Shown: positions 12,177 to 25,060 of the stretch, piece by piece
Position numbering within the stretch: the first letter of the stretch is position 1
How the letters are laid out: each line of letters opens with the position of its first letter
Assembly (NCBI GenBank): GCA_900708905.1
Contig: CAADRB010000005.1
Coordinates: 859,846 to 923,845 of the forward strand
DNA: 64,000 nucleotides
DNA from: Hymenolepis diminuta
Taxonomy: Eukaryota; Platyhelminthes; Cestoda; Cyclophyllidea; Hymenolepididae
Direction: 5' to 3'
Made by a program: the position numbers and the translations under genes
The notes under the pieces: model-generated
The model's database searches: none
What the model was told of the DNA's origin: nothing
Seen by the model: only the letters and a program-made list of their open reading frames with translations

Positions 12177-15100
12177 GCAGTATACAAAGGAGTTCAATGA
12201 AATCTATGCCATAAGTTTAATTTGAAATTAAAACTCAAAACACTCTCACTTCATTATCTGCTCACAGTTTTACTGGAAATAATATCGCTTTTATAAAAGG
12301 GTCAATAAAGGAGAAAATACAGCAACTTTATCTGAATTTAAAATTAATCAAGCATTTCATTTAATGATTTCGAAAATTTAAATTTTTAACTTTCCGATGT
12401 TTATTATTAAGATAACCACCAAAAATTTTTCTGAAAAAATATTTTTTTACCAAATCAACTGTTTTTGTTACAATTGGCACAGCTATCTTAATCTTATTTG
12501 AATAGTGACGCAAATTCAACTTGGTCTTGAGCTAAAGTCAGTCGAAGCTTTAATTTGGCACAGAAGTTGAAATTAAATTTTTTAATTATTTAAATTTAAA
12601 AAGTGTAGACTGGAAACAAAAAATTCTTTAATTTTATGAGCCCTCCGAAATTTAATAATAAAAATTGCCTTTGCTTTGGCTTAATCCTTAATTGAATTGA
12701 GTAGACTGTCTGAAGAGACCGTTTATCGATTTTTCCCCGATATTTAACTCTAATTTACCGAAATTTTACTCTGCTTTCAGTTTTTCAGTTATAAGACCGC
12801 CACATTCTCTCCGGTTTCCTATACTACACATAATTTTGTCAATATCTCTATCTTTTTCCTATATTCTCATATTGAAGTTCCCAAATCCTGGAAGAAGAAT
12901 AATTAAGCAGACCTTTCTTATCATCTCGTTGATACCTCATAAACTGCAGAATTTTTCAGAACGAATTGATTTAATATAATATGCATGTAATAAAGGCTGC
13001 TCAGTTCCAAAAAAATTAAATAATCCACAGTTTTGATGAATTTACGCACTTACGTGTTCCAACTACGATGCAGCACATAAAGTGGCAGAAGCCTCTTCAA
13101 AAGGCATAATCTTATCGTGATTAATCTGAGTAATTATTTGAGCCACTGTTTTTGATTCCCCGATCCGCATGTTGGAAATTGATATCGGAAGAAATCTCAT
13201 GTTTTATGCTATGATATTTAATCCCGTGTTTCATTACAATTTATTTATTGTTGCTATAGAGGACTTTCTACATTTAACGAGTAAAATCTGGCTTTTGGCA
13301 TCTATGCTGAAGAAATTGATCACTTCAATCAAATAGTTTTTCAAAACTAAAGCTTCGAAAAAAGTTGATATTTACCTAAGAGCTTGAATTTCTATCTATT
13401 ATTAAATAATAATATATATTATTCACATTCATATACTAATCGAAATTTGAATTAATAAAACCACTGACAAAATTTTATCGCAGCTAGTTATTTTAATGAA
13501 CAAGTCAAACATTGTTCGTTCTCGAATCATGGTAAATGGGAAACACACCGATAATGCGCATATTACGAGGAGAAATGCCTTAAGAATATTATATTATATT
13601 TTAATATTATTATTATTTTAAGATGTTTGACGATAAAATATTAACTGTTCTCCTATTCATCAATGTTCTACTACCCTGTCATTTCCCCTTTGGGAAGATT
13701 TAATGGCATTGAAGGTCGTTATAAAGAAATCTTATTTGAAGCACATCTTCAAAAAAGTCTTACCACAATGAACAGTGTCCTATAATAGGTTATTATAACA
13801 ATAACATTTATGTGTCTAAGCATTAATAATACTAATGTACATAATAATATTTGAATTTGAGGAAGCGAAATTACATTTCAGATCGCAAGAATATGTCCTT
13901 TCATTTTTGCGTCTTTCTAAAAAGATACTTCAGAGAGGTCCTTACTGAATTTAATGTTAAAATTACGGTTAACATTCTGATAAATGGCATATTAATCCCT
14001 TAACTTTTATAAGACCTAAGGCATCCGGAAGCATTAGAAATTCTTAGCGATCTTCATGCCATAGAGAGCTGATCTAGTCAATAATGGGAACGTACGACAT
14101 TTTCTCCGTGAACATTTGCATATATTAGAGAACAAAAGTCGACGTTATTGTCAATTTGGCCGTGACTTTCATGGAAAAACCAAAGACTTTCTTAATGCCT
14201 TTCTTTATTTAAGCCGAGATTTCGTGTAAGCTTTCTGTCCGGGGAAGCTTTCATTTAAAATAAGAGGGGAGACTTATCTTCTTCGCTGAAGCTTGACTGC
14301 AAGATTTCCTATAGGTACATGCGGAGCTAGCCCCTCATGTGTCATGACTCTTCCAGACCATAATCATAAGATAAAGCTTCCCGACTTAACACTGTTGTTA
14401 TCAGAATGGTGTAGAGAAATTTTAAATACTATCGTAAAAAACTTTAAATTGCACCTATTAGAACGTAGGTGGATAAACAGTTAAGTGATAAGAAAAATTT
14501 TGACATGGTCAGGTGGTGCGTTTTTACTGATGAGAAAATTTTATTTTTCCGCCCCCCTTTTTAAACGTTTGGGAGCTTGGATCACCACGTTTGAGGGAGT
14601 TTGGCTCTGTTAAGCAAAATATCCTCTTAAAATTAATTACTTTTCTAACAGCCAGAAGTAGACAACCGCATTTGCCTAATAAGAAGGTCAAGAGTTGAGG
14701 TTAGACTAAGAACTAAACAATGATGGAAATACGTGACAGCCTAAGAGAAGGTAGATAAGGCGAAGATGAGAGAAACTGTAAGGCGCTCGCACAGAGTACC
14801 TAAAAATCGCTGCATGAATAACACAGGCAAATTAGGTGAGTCATCGCAAGACAGAGATGAGCAGGAATCAGTAATGACCTTGAGCTTTGATCGAGCAGGG
14901 ACTACATTAAGTGATTGCACTTGATTTTCGCAAGTGTTCAAAAGTAAAATAATTTCGTATTAAAACCATTTGAATTAATAAGTGATTTGAACATAATTTT
15001 CAGACAAGCAGAATGCAATACTTCAGTGGGATCAAACCATACCGTTTAATATTCAAACGGTTGAATTTGCCCGACGAGTATCGAATCTGTAAACTCTGAT

Positions 15101-18100
15101 CAATATGCAACTGACGTACATTAATGGTAAGTGCCTTTAGTGAGTTTTAATCATTTGATCTGGTATTCTGCTGTGACCTTGTAGTGATTTGATTAAAGTG
15201 AATTTTCTTTACGCTAAATTGAGCTTATTTGTCCGGCTAGTGATTGATAAGTCATGACCTTGAATCCCTCTGGTTATTTATCTCTGCTTAAGATCATCCA
15301 AAATGTTTATAATAATCCTTGAATTATATAAATGGTTAATGGTTAAAAAATGAATATCATCGACTCCAACTTTTTGCCTCAAAGACTAAATTTTGCGTTA
15401 TAGGCATAAAGACAAAACAATGAGTTTGGTTGATAGATATGTTGTGACCATCAGTCAAGGCTAACTTCTCACATCGCGCGGAAATATCACTGTTGCTAAG
15501 TCTCCACCTATGCTCTGTTATCATTTTGTTCCCAGACTATCACCCCTTAAAAACCTTATATACAAAACAGAGACACATGCATCCATGCCACATCTTCACT
15601 CCCCGAGCCTTCTCTATGCTTTCAGTATAGCTCTCCAGCCAACGGTCTCCCTCTTTTCCATTCTGTTGTTTGGTGAGGATCATAAGAAACTAGAAGAGTG
15701 ATGCTTTAGCTAGACTTCGTAATCTCCAAGATAATAAGCTCTCAGTTACTACTCTTTATATAGATACTCCACTCTCTTTTCAATATCTCAAGCATTAATA
15801 TTGGGTTTATTGACCACTAGAGCATCAAATTCAAATAAAATGTGCTAAATATATTTAATTTTTTATTTTTCCTTAAAGTTACAATACAATGTCACTCCTC
15901 CTACGCATCGTGTCATTGAAACTGTGCTATAGCCTTGTGAACGGAGGTATAAACACACAACTGGGACAAAGTTAACAATGTTCAGAAATCAACTGATGAT
16001 AGGGGTTTATTGGATATGTCAGAAAGATGAAAGAATTTGGTTAATTTTATTATTATTATCACCGCTTAATAACATTAAAAAATAATAAAACAGCAGCATT
16101 TACTTTACTTTATAAACCATTGTTTTAAGCAACATTTCAGTTTATTAGCATTTACATTTAAAATATTTTAAATACATTTTTGAGGTAATTAAATTACATC
16201 TATTTTAGAAAAATTACATCTATTACTATTAGTGTATTAGATATATGTTAGTTTGGTAAAGAATAGAAAGTAATATGTTAGCTTCATCAATTAGGGAAAA
16301 AATTCCCCAGTTGATTTTCCTCCAAAGCTTTGTATCTAATGCTTTACCAACCGGTAGATGACAACAGTACTAAAGCCCACAGCTAGGTAAGAGCAATAAT
16401 TTTCCATAATGGGAGAACAACTGAAATCGGTTAACAGTGAAAGATAATGGTTAAAGGATTAAAAAGATATTGACCCCTGGATCACTGAATGGATTCTTGT
16501 CCACGTTATCTAGTGCCCATTGACGGGTTGTTCAATTATGAAGGTTGATCTTGCCACTTCAATTGGCTTTTTCTTCCTGAGGTTAAGAACGCGCACCATG
16601 GTCAGCAGCTTGCATGATCTTAACTTAACAGAGCTGAGATTGTTAAATTTTTTATAATTTTTTGTTAATCTGACTGACCATTAATACTGAAATTACTAAT
16701 GAAAAAAGGATTTAAGGCAAGCCTTCGAGAAAAAATTATTCCAAACATTAATGGGTTTCGATGCGCATGCTGAATACTTTCAGAGAACGATGATATCGCA
16801 AACGTTTCCAACTGTATATGGTCTGAAAATAAAACTTGAAAATTGTTGGGTTGTATCCCTCAATTAAAAATTATAAAATATTTTTATATTACTGTGAGCA
16901 GCAATAATAAACGAAGTCAAAATTTGAAATAAGTAGGCCTTATCAGAAATGATGGAAAAATTCATGTACTACTTAAATTCTTTTGTATATCTATATATAG
17001 GAGAAAAAAAGTGAATTTTGACGTGTAGGACACTTTGCAAAAGGTGAAAAGAAAATAGTTAAGTTGTCATGTCGTTGAATTCAATAAAAGTTAAATATTG
17101 TATCCTTCTATAGGGCAGGCAAAAATGTTCTGGATGGAGGTCGATTCAAATTTTCGATGACCCTGAGGCGAGATCATAGTCAATGCGTGGACATTTCCAT
17201 GTTTTAGTAATCATGTTATAGTAAATGGGGTTATGAACATGTACAAGGGAAACATGTTGTAGGACGCAATCATACCCAGCTTTATTTATTTATTTTCAAT
17301 GGCAGGCCTTAAAAGATCTGCAATCATGGGGAAACATCCAAACATAAGGGGAAGAATGCTCACTTAGAAGAAAGTTGTAGATTAGGTGGAAATTGGGGAG
17401 AGGCGATTAGGAAAACCATACTTCATCTGAGTTCCAGAATTATCAGCTTAACTGCTGTTTCAAATTGAAGTTTTCAGACCTATGATCTTTTTTCATTATC
17501 CTGCTCTTTGTGGGGGAAATCTAGGAGACAAGTTTTCATTTGGCTTCGGAGCTATCTTCCTTTCACACAAAGAAGTCCACCAGCCGGCAGATCAATCCAT
17601 CAGTGCCTTCTCATCTTCTCCTCTCTTCTATGCACTCCTTTCAGTTGTGGTTAATGTCTAATAATGGCAGGGATAGAATTCTTTGACGGATTCATTATCC
17701 AACTGTCACATTCTTTTTCGTCGAAAACCCCCTTTGCATCTGTTTGAAGTTACCTTAATCAACCCTTTATATGTGCATATTTAGAAGCACGCATTTTTGG
17801 TATGTGAGATTTCAAGAGATGTTTTGTTAATGTCTCATCTTCTCTGTGAAGACCTATCCATATCTTTGTAGTTGTATGCAAGGTTTCTCAGAGGTTTTTT
17901 TCCTCCAGGACTTTGGCACCTATTTGTCCCTGACTGCAAAATCCTAGCATCATTCTTCGGGAGGAGTATCGAATTGACAAATATTTTCAGTATTTTTACT
18001 TGAGGTTTAATCGATGAAGCTCTCGATCTTAGAATAGGTTTAAGTCTCACTGGCTGTCGTTTGGTCTTTATGATAGTTGGTTTTACAGGATCACCGGCTA

Positions 18101-19559
18101 AACCTTTATCATTTGCAGTAATACAGTAATACATTCTTCTAATACCACATAGCTAAACATAACGTAATTTTGAAAACATGGAATAATCGACATATATTAG
18201 GATATTTATTTAATTTTTTCAGGGTCTGTAACACTCTAATCTTTTCATAGTCGTACAATACTCTGCTCAAAATTTTGAGTAAGCAGTGGGGAAAATTGAA
18301 TCGACTTTTGCATAGAGAGCCTCTAAAAAAGAACTTCATTACCTTTCTTTCACAGCTAGATCAATATTCGATGAGCGGTACTAAAATTAATTAATTTAAA
18401 ATTAGTCTTTCTGATTGATCAAATTAAAGCAACAAGATATTAAACTCAAAACAGATTAGTTGCTTGAGTCGAATACTTAAGATTAATTAAAGTGGAGCAA
18501 AAATGATCTTTGAATTTTTTATTCTACTAATTAAAATTGACAGTGCTAGGAATAGGAACAAGTAAAACTCCCAGAGACCGCAGTACAATTAACCCTCAAA
18601 GTTTTGTTACGGTGTGATGGATAGTAGTTTTGAAGACTGAACTCTTAGAAAAGCAATATTATAAATCCTTAATCTGCTGCAAGTTCTTTTTACTTTAAAT
18701 TAAAAAGAGGAAGAAAATGGGTAGCAATTTCAATCTGAGATCAAAAATGCATGAAATATATTATAGGGACCATCGGATAGAACTTTCTATCTTATTTAAC
18801 AGATTTCTAGCAAAATTCAGAGTCGCTTTACCTTCCCCTAATATCCTTTAAAGTTTTCAATTTGCAGGGATAATTCAGAATAATTGCCCTTTATATGGAT
18901 AAAAGCGATTATATAAGATCATGCATCTCAAATCTCCTTTAAAATCTTGCAAAATAACCTCCATTATTCTTCAAGCGCAAATGCCCTCTTAGTTTGATTG
19001 CAAATGTATTGTGAGTTTTGAGAACTGAAATTTTGTGCGCCTGTTTTGATGACAAATTCTATGAGGGATGTTTCTGCATCTTAAGATGTACTTTAGTTTC
19101 ATTAAGAAGGGTGATTTTTGGAAGAAATCACATGATTCCAACTTGAAGAGAGTAAATCGGAAAATGTTGAACTCACCTCAGCCTCATTATTAAATAAAAC
19201 CTTACGAGAAAAAATCATCACAACACTTTCCAAGTGGGAGTGTAAGATGAGAAGATCACATTTAGCTTAGAATATCTTTACCTTTTTATGAATAAACTCA
19301 GTAACTATTAAGTTCAATATTGAAATCTTGAAATTGTATCACTCGACTGGTGTCGGCTTTTAACATGCTTTTAATATTTACATCGAAACAGCCAATTTAC
19401 CTATGCAACATCTAGTTATGCACATTAAAACACAGTACTAAAGCTGACCAATATGGATTAAGTGATGGTGACCAAGTAAAAGTGGAGATTAATGTCATCA
19501 CATCAAAAATCTTAAAAATTTGATCTTTGGGTTCAAGTTGTATGCATATTAAATACTCC
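12177..19559. other. AT-rich intergenic sequence, no supported gene
   Basis: Contains a pyrimidine-rich, TATA-containing island near 15540-15700 and short chance frames. A minus-strand frame at 17835-18134 has a weak fibronectin/Ig-strand look (see findings). A short FTDEK motif near 14520 was considered and rejected. No RNA gene was recognised. Confidence 0.5.
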
Positions 19560-20059
19560 ATCATTTAATGGAATTTTGTGCAGTATCTTTAGAGGACGAC
19601 TGAATACGAGTATTGGAAGGATATTCATTATCGGAGGACGTTGCGGGTGGAGGGTTAGAAAGTACAGAATTAGGGTTTACAAACAGTAAGTCATTGACAG
19701 TAGTTGGTGAAAATTCGGCTGCTTGATTTCCGCATTGAGATTTTCATGCATCTGTAGTCGCTTCTTTCGGTGTCTACTCCATACCCAATTTTGACTTATC
19801 ATTAACTGCAAGTAGGTTGGGAGTCTTAAAGTTCCTCGAGAGTGTTGTTTTAGGTAAGCTTGAGTGCTACAATTTATGCTTGATGATTTGAAATTTAGTC
19901 AACGGTAGCGGAGTTTGTGAAGAGGTTGGCACGTTGATGAGGATCGATTTTGTAGGATTGATCCTTGTAGTCAGCCCCCTCTGGTAAAGTTTTTAGGTTC
20001 GGAAATCAGCAACGGGTTAGCGTGGATTAGTTAATGTTGACGCCTTGTGATCCTCCGTA

Positions 20060-20340
20060 GTAGAAGCTTACGTTTGGGACGGTTTTCTTTGGTTCGCTGC
20101 AGTGAATTTTGGTGCCTTCCTTTTGCTCTTGTCTCGTGTCTTGTGAGAGGCAGTGATATGTTCTGGCAGAAAGTTGTGAATATCATCTTGTACCGGAGTG
20201 GAGTCATCAGAGAGTTCCGGAAATTCTTGGAAAAGTTCACGTATATGAATTTGGAATAACTCGGTATCGAATTCCATCACTGAGTGGATTGTTTTGGAGG
20301 GTTGTTTGCAGTTAGGGTCAAGAGATTCCGCCATGTTCAG
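20060..20340 (-). pseudogene. Candidate pol fragment (region just before reverse transcriptase)
   Basis: Minus-strand frame with ELFQEFPELSDD, then a HNF..EHITASHKTR segment and APKFTAAN. The order of an L..EFP block, an H-containing block, a basic block and AAN/AAK resembles the linker just upstream of reverse transcriptase in gypsy pol. Resemblance is moderate and no catalytic YxDD motif is seen. Its position downstream of gag in the same orientation is the main support. Possible continued decay lies at 19560-20040. Confidence 0.4.
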
Positions 20341-20489
20341 ATCTTGGTTTATGAGATCTGAATAGCATAGAGAAGTGTATGAAGATTGAAAAACGGTTGC
20401 TTGTCGCTTATGACCGACACAAGATGTTGTGCTCGAAGAAAACATTTTTCTGCAGAACAAGAGATAATGCTGACTTCAAGGCCGATTAG

Positions 20490-20550
20490 GGTATTTGTAT
20501 CCTGACTGGTATTTCTTGGCGTCATCTCCATACATCCTATAATAGTAGTA
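20490..20550 (-). pseudogene. Destroyed gag zinc knuckle
   Basis: The minus-strand frame reads YYYYRMYGDDAKKYQSGYKY. The spacing and the GDDAKK core match the CHCC-type knuckle of CsRn1-clade gags. All three expected cysteines and the histidine are replaced by tyrosine, each explicable by one transition. Zinc binding is lost. Confidence 0.55.
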
Positions 20551-20575
20551 AATTTAATTTCGGTGAGCAGTAGGG

Positions 20576-21127
20576 CTACTGGATCGGTTTCAGGAAGCGA
20601 GGACGTTGTCTGCTACAATGTTTTGAGGGAGTAATTGGCACGAGCGGTTTCAGCTTCTCTTGCTGCTTAGTTAGAACACCAGGCTGATGTGTAGTGACAG
20701 GACTAGGAACTGGAGTTCTCATTGCATGAATACACAGCCGGTAGATAAGTTCTTGAATTCTGTCGTCCAATTCAGCTAATTTATCAAGGCTGCATCTGTC
20801 AGCACTGGTAACCAGACGTGCTGCCATGTTTCCAGGAAGACACTTTATCCATAGGTGTCTAAGTATCCTATTACCTGCCTTAGTTTCACCAGTGAGGGAC
20901 TGGATATGACGAAGAAGTTAAGAAGGAATGCGATCTCCTCGTTCGACTTGCGAAAGCAATTATTGCACAGATTTTTCTTGAGAATCAGAGAGACGGCTAA
21001 TGACAGCTCATTTGGGTGTGCCGTAAGAGTTATCTTCTGGTGTTTTGTTGACGATATTAATGACTTGAGCGGCAGCATCGGTTGGGGGAGCAGAAAAGCA
21101 TGCTGAAACGTTGTTTTCTGCTTGGTA
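20576..21127 (-). pseudogene. gag remnant of Ty3/gypsy element
   Basis: One continuous frame reads through a typical gypsy gag/capsid C-terminal arrangement. First comes a PEDNSYGTPK segment, then RLSDSQEKSVQ, then a GDRIPS..LLRHIQSL block and LRHLWIKCLPGNMAARL, and finally SLDKLAELDDRIQEL. The frame is broken by stops at 21008-21010 (TGA), 20960-20962 (TAA) and 20918-20920 (TAA). The two TAA codons stand where related gags have Gln, so they fit CAA-to-TAA changes. The capsid would act in particle assembly and RNA packaging in an intact element, but here it cannot be made. A methionine at the start of the final block gives an apparent 83-residue frame (20576-20827) that is only a piece of this pseudogene. 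Confidence 0.8.
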
Positions 21128-21391
21128 ATGTACCGCAATTAAAAATGGTTCTCCAACATATGGGTTCCTTGAATCGAATATGAAATAAGTAAAAGAAGCA
21201 GCCGGTGGGTTCCGCGTTCTATTTCAATGAACATTTTGGGGCTGAAGATAGAAAACAAAAGGAATGACTTTGGTGCAGATGGTAAGAAATGGTGAAAGTT
21301 GTCGAAGAAAAAAAAGATCAACAAACGTGTTGTACAGGGAGAGAATCACAGTGTCAAAGATAGAGCAAGAAGAATTACGCCAGGCTGAGCA

Positions 21392-21410
21392 GATCGTGTC
21401 AGGATCATCA
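21392..21410 (-). other. Primer-binding site resembling the 3' end of tRNA-Trp
   Basis: Minus strand TGATGATCCTGACACGATC, four bases after the LTR. It matches 14 of 19 positions of the sequence complementary to a typical animal tRNA-Trp 3' end (recalled from general knowledge). Four of the five differences are G-to-A or C-to-T. Confidence 0.65.
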
Positions 21411-21414
21411 ATTA

Positions 21415-21754
21415 TATAGTGGATGCTACACAAATAAGCCTTTTTGCTAAACCTTAGTAATCCTCTTAGAAGCCCAAATAGCCTCTAGCAGAGTTCTCTA
21501 CCATAAATTTAGGCACCCAGAATTGGCTGAGCCATGTCCAAAGTCGCGAGAACAAAGATATGGCGTAGAGAGAGAGTTCATAACGGTTATGTTTTTACGT
21601 TTAGTCAGCAAATATGATCAACACCAAACTGAGGGAATATTGAACACAAGTTTGCACCTGGTCGCTACGCTATCAGTAACACGTCCGCACTTTCCGGAAC
21701 GTTCTAGCGCACGTGAGATTCCCTTGATCAGTCTTGGTAGCCTTTTGAACTCCA
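21415..21754 (-). repeat. 5' LTR of the gypsy relic
   Basis: Starts TGGAGTTCAAAAGG, matching the start TGGAGTGTACAAGG of the solo LTR at 51635. Shared internal blocks are a GCGC/GTGCGCT..GAACRTTCYGGAAAG stretch, CAGCCAAT, and AGGCTTATTTGTGTAG near the end. The end reads CTATA where the solo LTR reads CTACA, so the terminal CA has decayed. It is about 127 bp longer than the solo copy in its middle part. The primer-binding site follows after four bases. Confidence 0.75.
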
Positions 21755-24700
21755 TAGATTTTTGATCAACCTCTTTAGATAAACTCTGTTCATCTTGATA
21801 TGGGCTAACGTGATTCAAAAGAACTCACTGGTATGATTTAAGATAATGTCTTTTCTTATCGCAATTTTATTTGTTGGTTTATCTAAATCTCAGAATTACA
21901 GCTACATCATTTTAAATCTATCAGTCTTGAAGGTAAAAAGATTTCAATTTTGGTTGATATAACAATCACTGAGTGTTTTTATCCCTTTATGCAAAGTAAA
22001 TAACCCGTACCTATTAATATCATTACGTAATGTCAAATGTCATCCCTTAACAAGAGAACGGTTACAGTTGGGATGCAGACAAACTTGGCGTTCAATAGAA
22101 ATCAATGTAATCCTGCATGATTTACGTGCAAAAGACTCTGGGGAAAGCACATCTGATCTCGATCATATATAGGTGTCAACTACAACTAATTAGATAGGCA
22201 AATGGACCACATTTAATTTGCCAACGCTTCTCAATGGGAGTTTGTCTTGCGGTCCGATACTGAGTACCAAGATTTCACATCCTGTTAATCAAGCAATTTG
22301 ACTATTCGAAGTATCTAAAATACTCTGCAGCCTTAAAACCGCAAATTAAGATTCCTTTTGGAAATAGACCTGAAGTTCAAGCATTTATAAATAGAGGATA
22401 TTTCGAAGGGAAATTATTCCTTAAGTCCATACTGTAACACTGCAAAATAAGAATATATTAATTTATATTAACATAATTCGATATGGCATCATATCGATCT
22501 AACGTCTATTTGATCAGTGCACTAAGATTTTTATTGTTTTAAAGGATATCTGCGGGTGGTCTGAGATTTCGCGGCAAATTGAAATGTGATATCATGTTCC
22601 CAATTAAAGACAATGGATTGCGATGTTTTGTGATTGTCGTGGTATGATGAATTTGTGGAACTAAATTGTTTTTGACTGTGGATCAAGTCTAATTAGTAGG
22701 AATATTACTTTTCATGGAGCTTTTATTTACTTTGCTTTAATAATAAATGTATTGCACTTCAAACTTCAAGAGAGTTTAAGAAGTCAACTTCTGGTATATT
22801 ATTATCGCATATATATTCAGTTACCGAGAAATTAGCTTTGAAATAAGATTTTGAGATGAACCTGAAACTAAATAAATTAATCGAAGTCTAGTAAGCATTG
22901 TTAATATTTGCGAATTTTAGTTTATCAGTAAATCAAATTTTGATTTGTCGTTATCATAAATCTTTGGATGAAGGGTACAAAATTATATATGACAAATTGT
23001 ATTTGTCTATTAATTTGAATAAGTTAATAAATTTTTTACATTCTAGGTAAAACTTAGGTTTCTTGATTTGATCGGAGTGAGAAATTGCTCGACCCTGAGT
23101 GAACACAAGTGAGCTCTGCCGAGCTTAACTGAAGTCATGTCCGTGAACTTAACATGAGTTAAATAGAAAATCTTATCTGTTTATGGCAAAAAAGCAATCC
23201 AGAGGTTTGGAAACTCAACCCGCTTTCGCCCTCCCCCTACTTGTTGTAACATTTAATCCACGGAAGATTATTCAAGGACTTAAATTCACTCTAAGAACAG
23301 ACTCTAATGCCGATAACACCCTGAATAAATGACTTTTCACTGGCCAAATTGTGACGGTAGTTAGATAAAAAATGCTCCTGGAAATGTTGCATCTTGGAAT
23401 ATCATCAACAAAGCTTATTAAGAAAACTTTGAGGAAAGATATTCAGGAATTTCTCTGCTGACTAGTCACCTCTCCGGTTGATCAGAATAAACCGGTACGG
23501 TTGGTTACTCACCGAGTGTATACCAGCGATCATTGATCCCATACTCTGACTGAGCATTGCATGCAAATTTGCAAATGAGCTAATAATTTTCCGAGCTCTT
23601 TAGAAGAAATATTCACAACGTATGACCTGAGTAAAGGGAAGGAATCGTGGAGTTATTCTTACGAAGAACGCATTTCATTACCTCTCTTGTCGATCTGATT
23701 TAACCACGTCAGTTGGTCATGCATACCAATGGATGTAGACCAATGACCTCTCACGGACTCTGATTTGGAGATGGCACACGTTGATCACTACGCCAAAGGC
23801 ATTTCTGCTTAAATAAGTCTGAATAATGCATAAGAAAGCATTTAATAATAAGGATGTAATAAACTGACAAATAAATGACTTTTTTCTTCTGCGTTAAAGA
23901 CTTTTTTATAATACAGTAATTGGAGAAATGGCTTCTTTGTTTTGGGTTAATAGATAAAAATGGTCGGTAGCCATTTCTGTTGGAAATTAGAACAGTTTAA
24001 AACTTCCTTCCTGTTATACTTTTCGTAAATTAATTTCTTTTCTTTTGCCTAATTACCTATGAAAGCTATAAATATTTAACATAAGGTTCCCAAAATCTCC
24101 AAAATTCGAAAAGAAATTTGGCTGCTTTTAAAAAGCCAAAAGATTGTTTGCCATAAGATAAATCATTAAAAATTGAGGGTTCTTTGTCTGAGCTGAGAGA
24201 TTTTCTCATTCCTAGATAAGCTCGAGGGAAAAGGGCTTAATTTTTTGTCGGAGTTATGGTCATACAAAAGTATATAATACAATCATATATTCGAAGGAGT
24301 ATCTGAGTTATATTTCTTAAAGTTCGCTAAATATTGATTCAGTATTACCTTCGATACTCTAACAGTAGACATACTTGTTTAATTAATAATCTCTTGTTCT
24401 TAAGTAAATTTATTTAAACAAGCGCGTACTGTGCCAGAATTGCTGAAACCAAACTCATCTCATTGAGTCACCTCAGGTTGGGTGTTTTGAGTTCACGTAA
24501 GCAGAGAGAACTTGCCTTGGCACTCATAAGTCAACTCCAAATTTTTTAACACATTGTAAATTTATGAATCCACAATCAGGAATAAAAGATACAACCCAAA
24601 CAAATAGTGCAAAACACAAAAACCGTTAATCGCATTGATCCTTTAAGAACGGATGCTGAAAATGATCAATTTCTTTTTATTAATCCAAAATGAAATAAAA

Positions 24701-25060
24701 CAAATACCAAGCTTTATTTCAAAATTTATCTGTCACCCAAAATTCTAGCCTCTTATAATTTAATTTAGGCTTCAAGAACTTTGGCAAATTTAACTAACGT
24801 GCGTTCAATGAAAAGAGATGCGCTTAATTGATGGTATGCATAACTTTAAAGGTCAAATCAACCATTTTTCAATCTTTTAGATCTTTTTTTGGACAAAAAT
24901 CATATAACTGAATGCCTTCACATGCAATAATTACTCGATTTGATAGGTAGTATCTTGCTGTTCCTTGAACGAAAAATAGGAATTTACTGTCATTTCGTGG
25001 CGCTGACCTGTGGCCACTTACCTTCCAGACGTTCACGTTGACCATAACACCACTTTCGTT
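21755..25060. other. AT-rich intergenic sequence, nothing recognised
   Basis: No open frame, RNA gene or repeat match within the window was recognised. Confidence 0.55.

Larger units (their letters stand above)
20040..21754 (-). mobile_element. Decayed Ty3/gypsy (CsRn1-type) LTR retrotransposon
   Basis: Reading down the minus strand, the order is a 340-bp LTR (21415-21754), a primer-binding site resembling tRNA-Trp (21392-21410), a gag remnant with capsid-type motifs and three in-frame stops (20576-21127), a destroyed zinc-knuckle region (about 20490-20550) and a candidate pol N-terminal fragment (about 20060-20340). The CsRn1 clade is known for priming with tRNA-Trp and for a CHCC gag knuckle, and both features point to that clade here. 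The space between knuckle and pol is too short for a full protease, so an internal deletion is likely. No 3' LTR was found downstream, although weakly protein-like sequence may continue to about 19560. The element is clearly inactive. Confidence 0.75.

Noticed and set aside
14500..14600. VFTDEKILFF in one plus frame, resembling the second catalytic region of mariner-type transposases
   Set aside because: Only about ten residues match, stops occur on both sides, and no upstream helix-turn-helix or later catalytic motif is seen.
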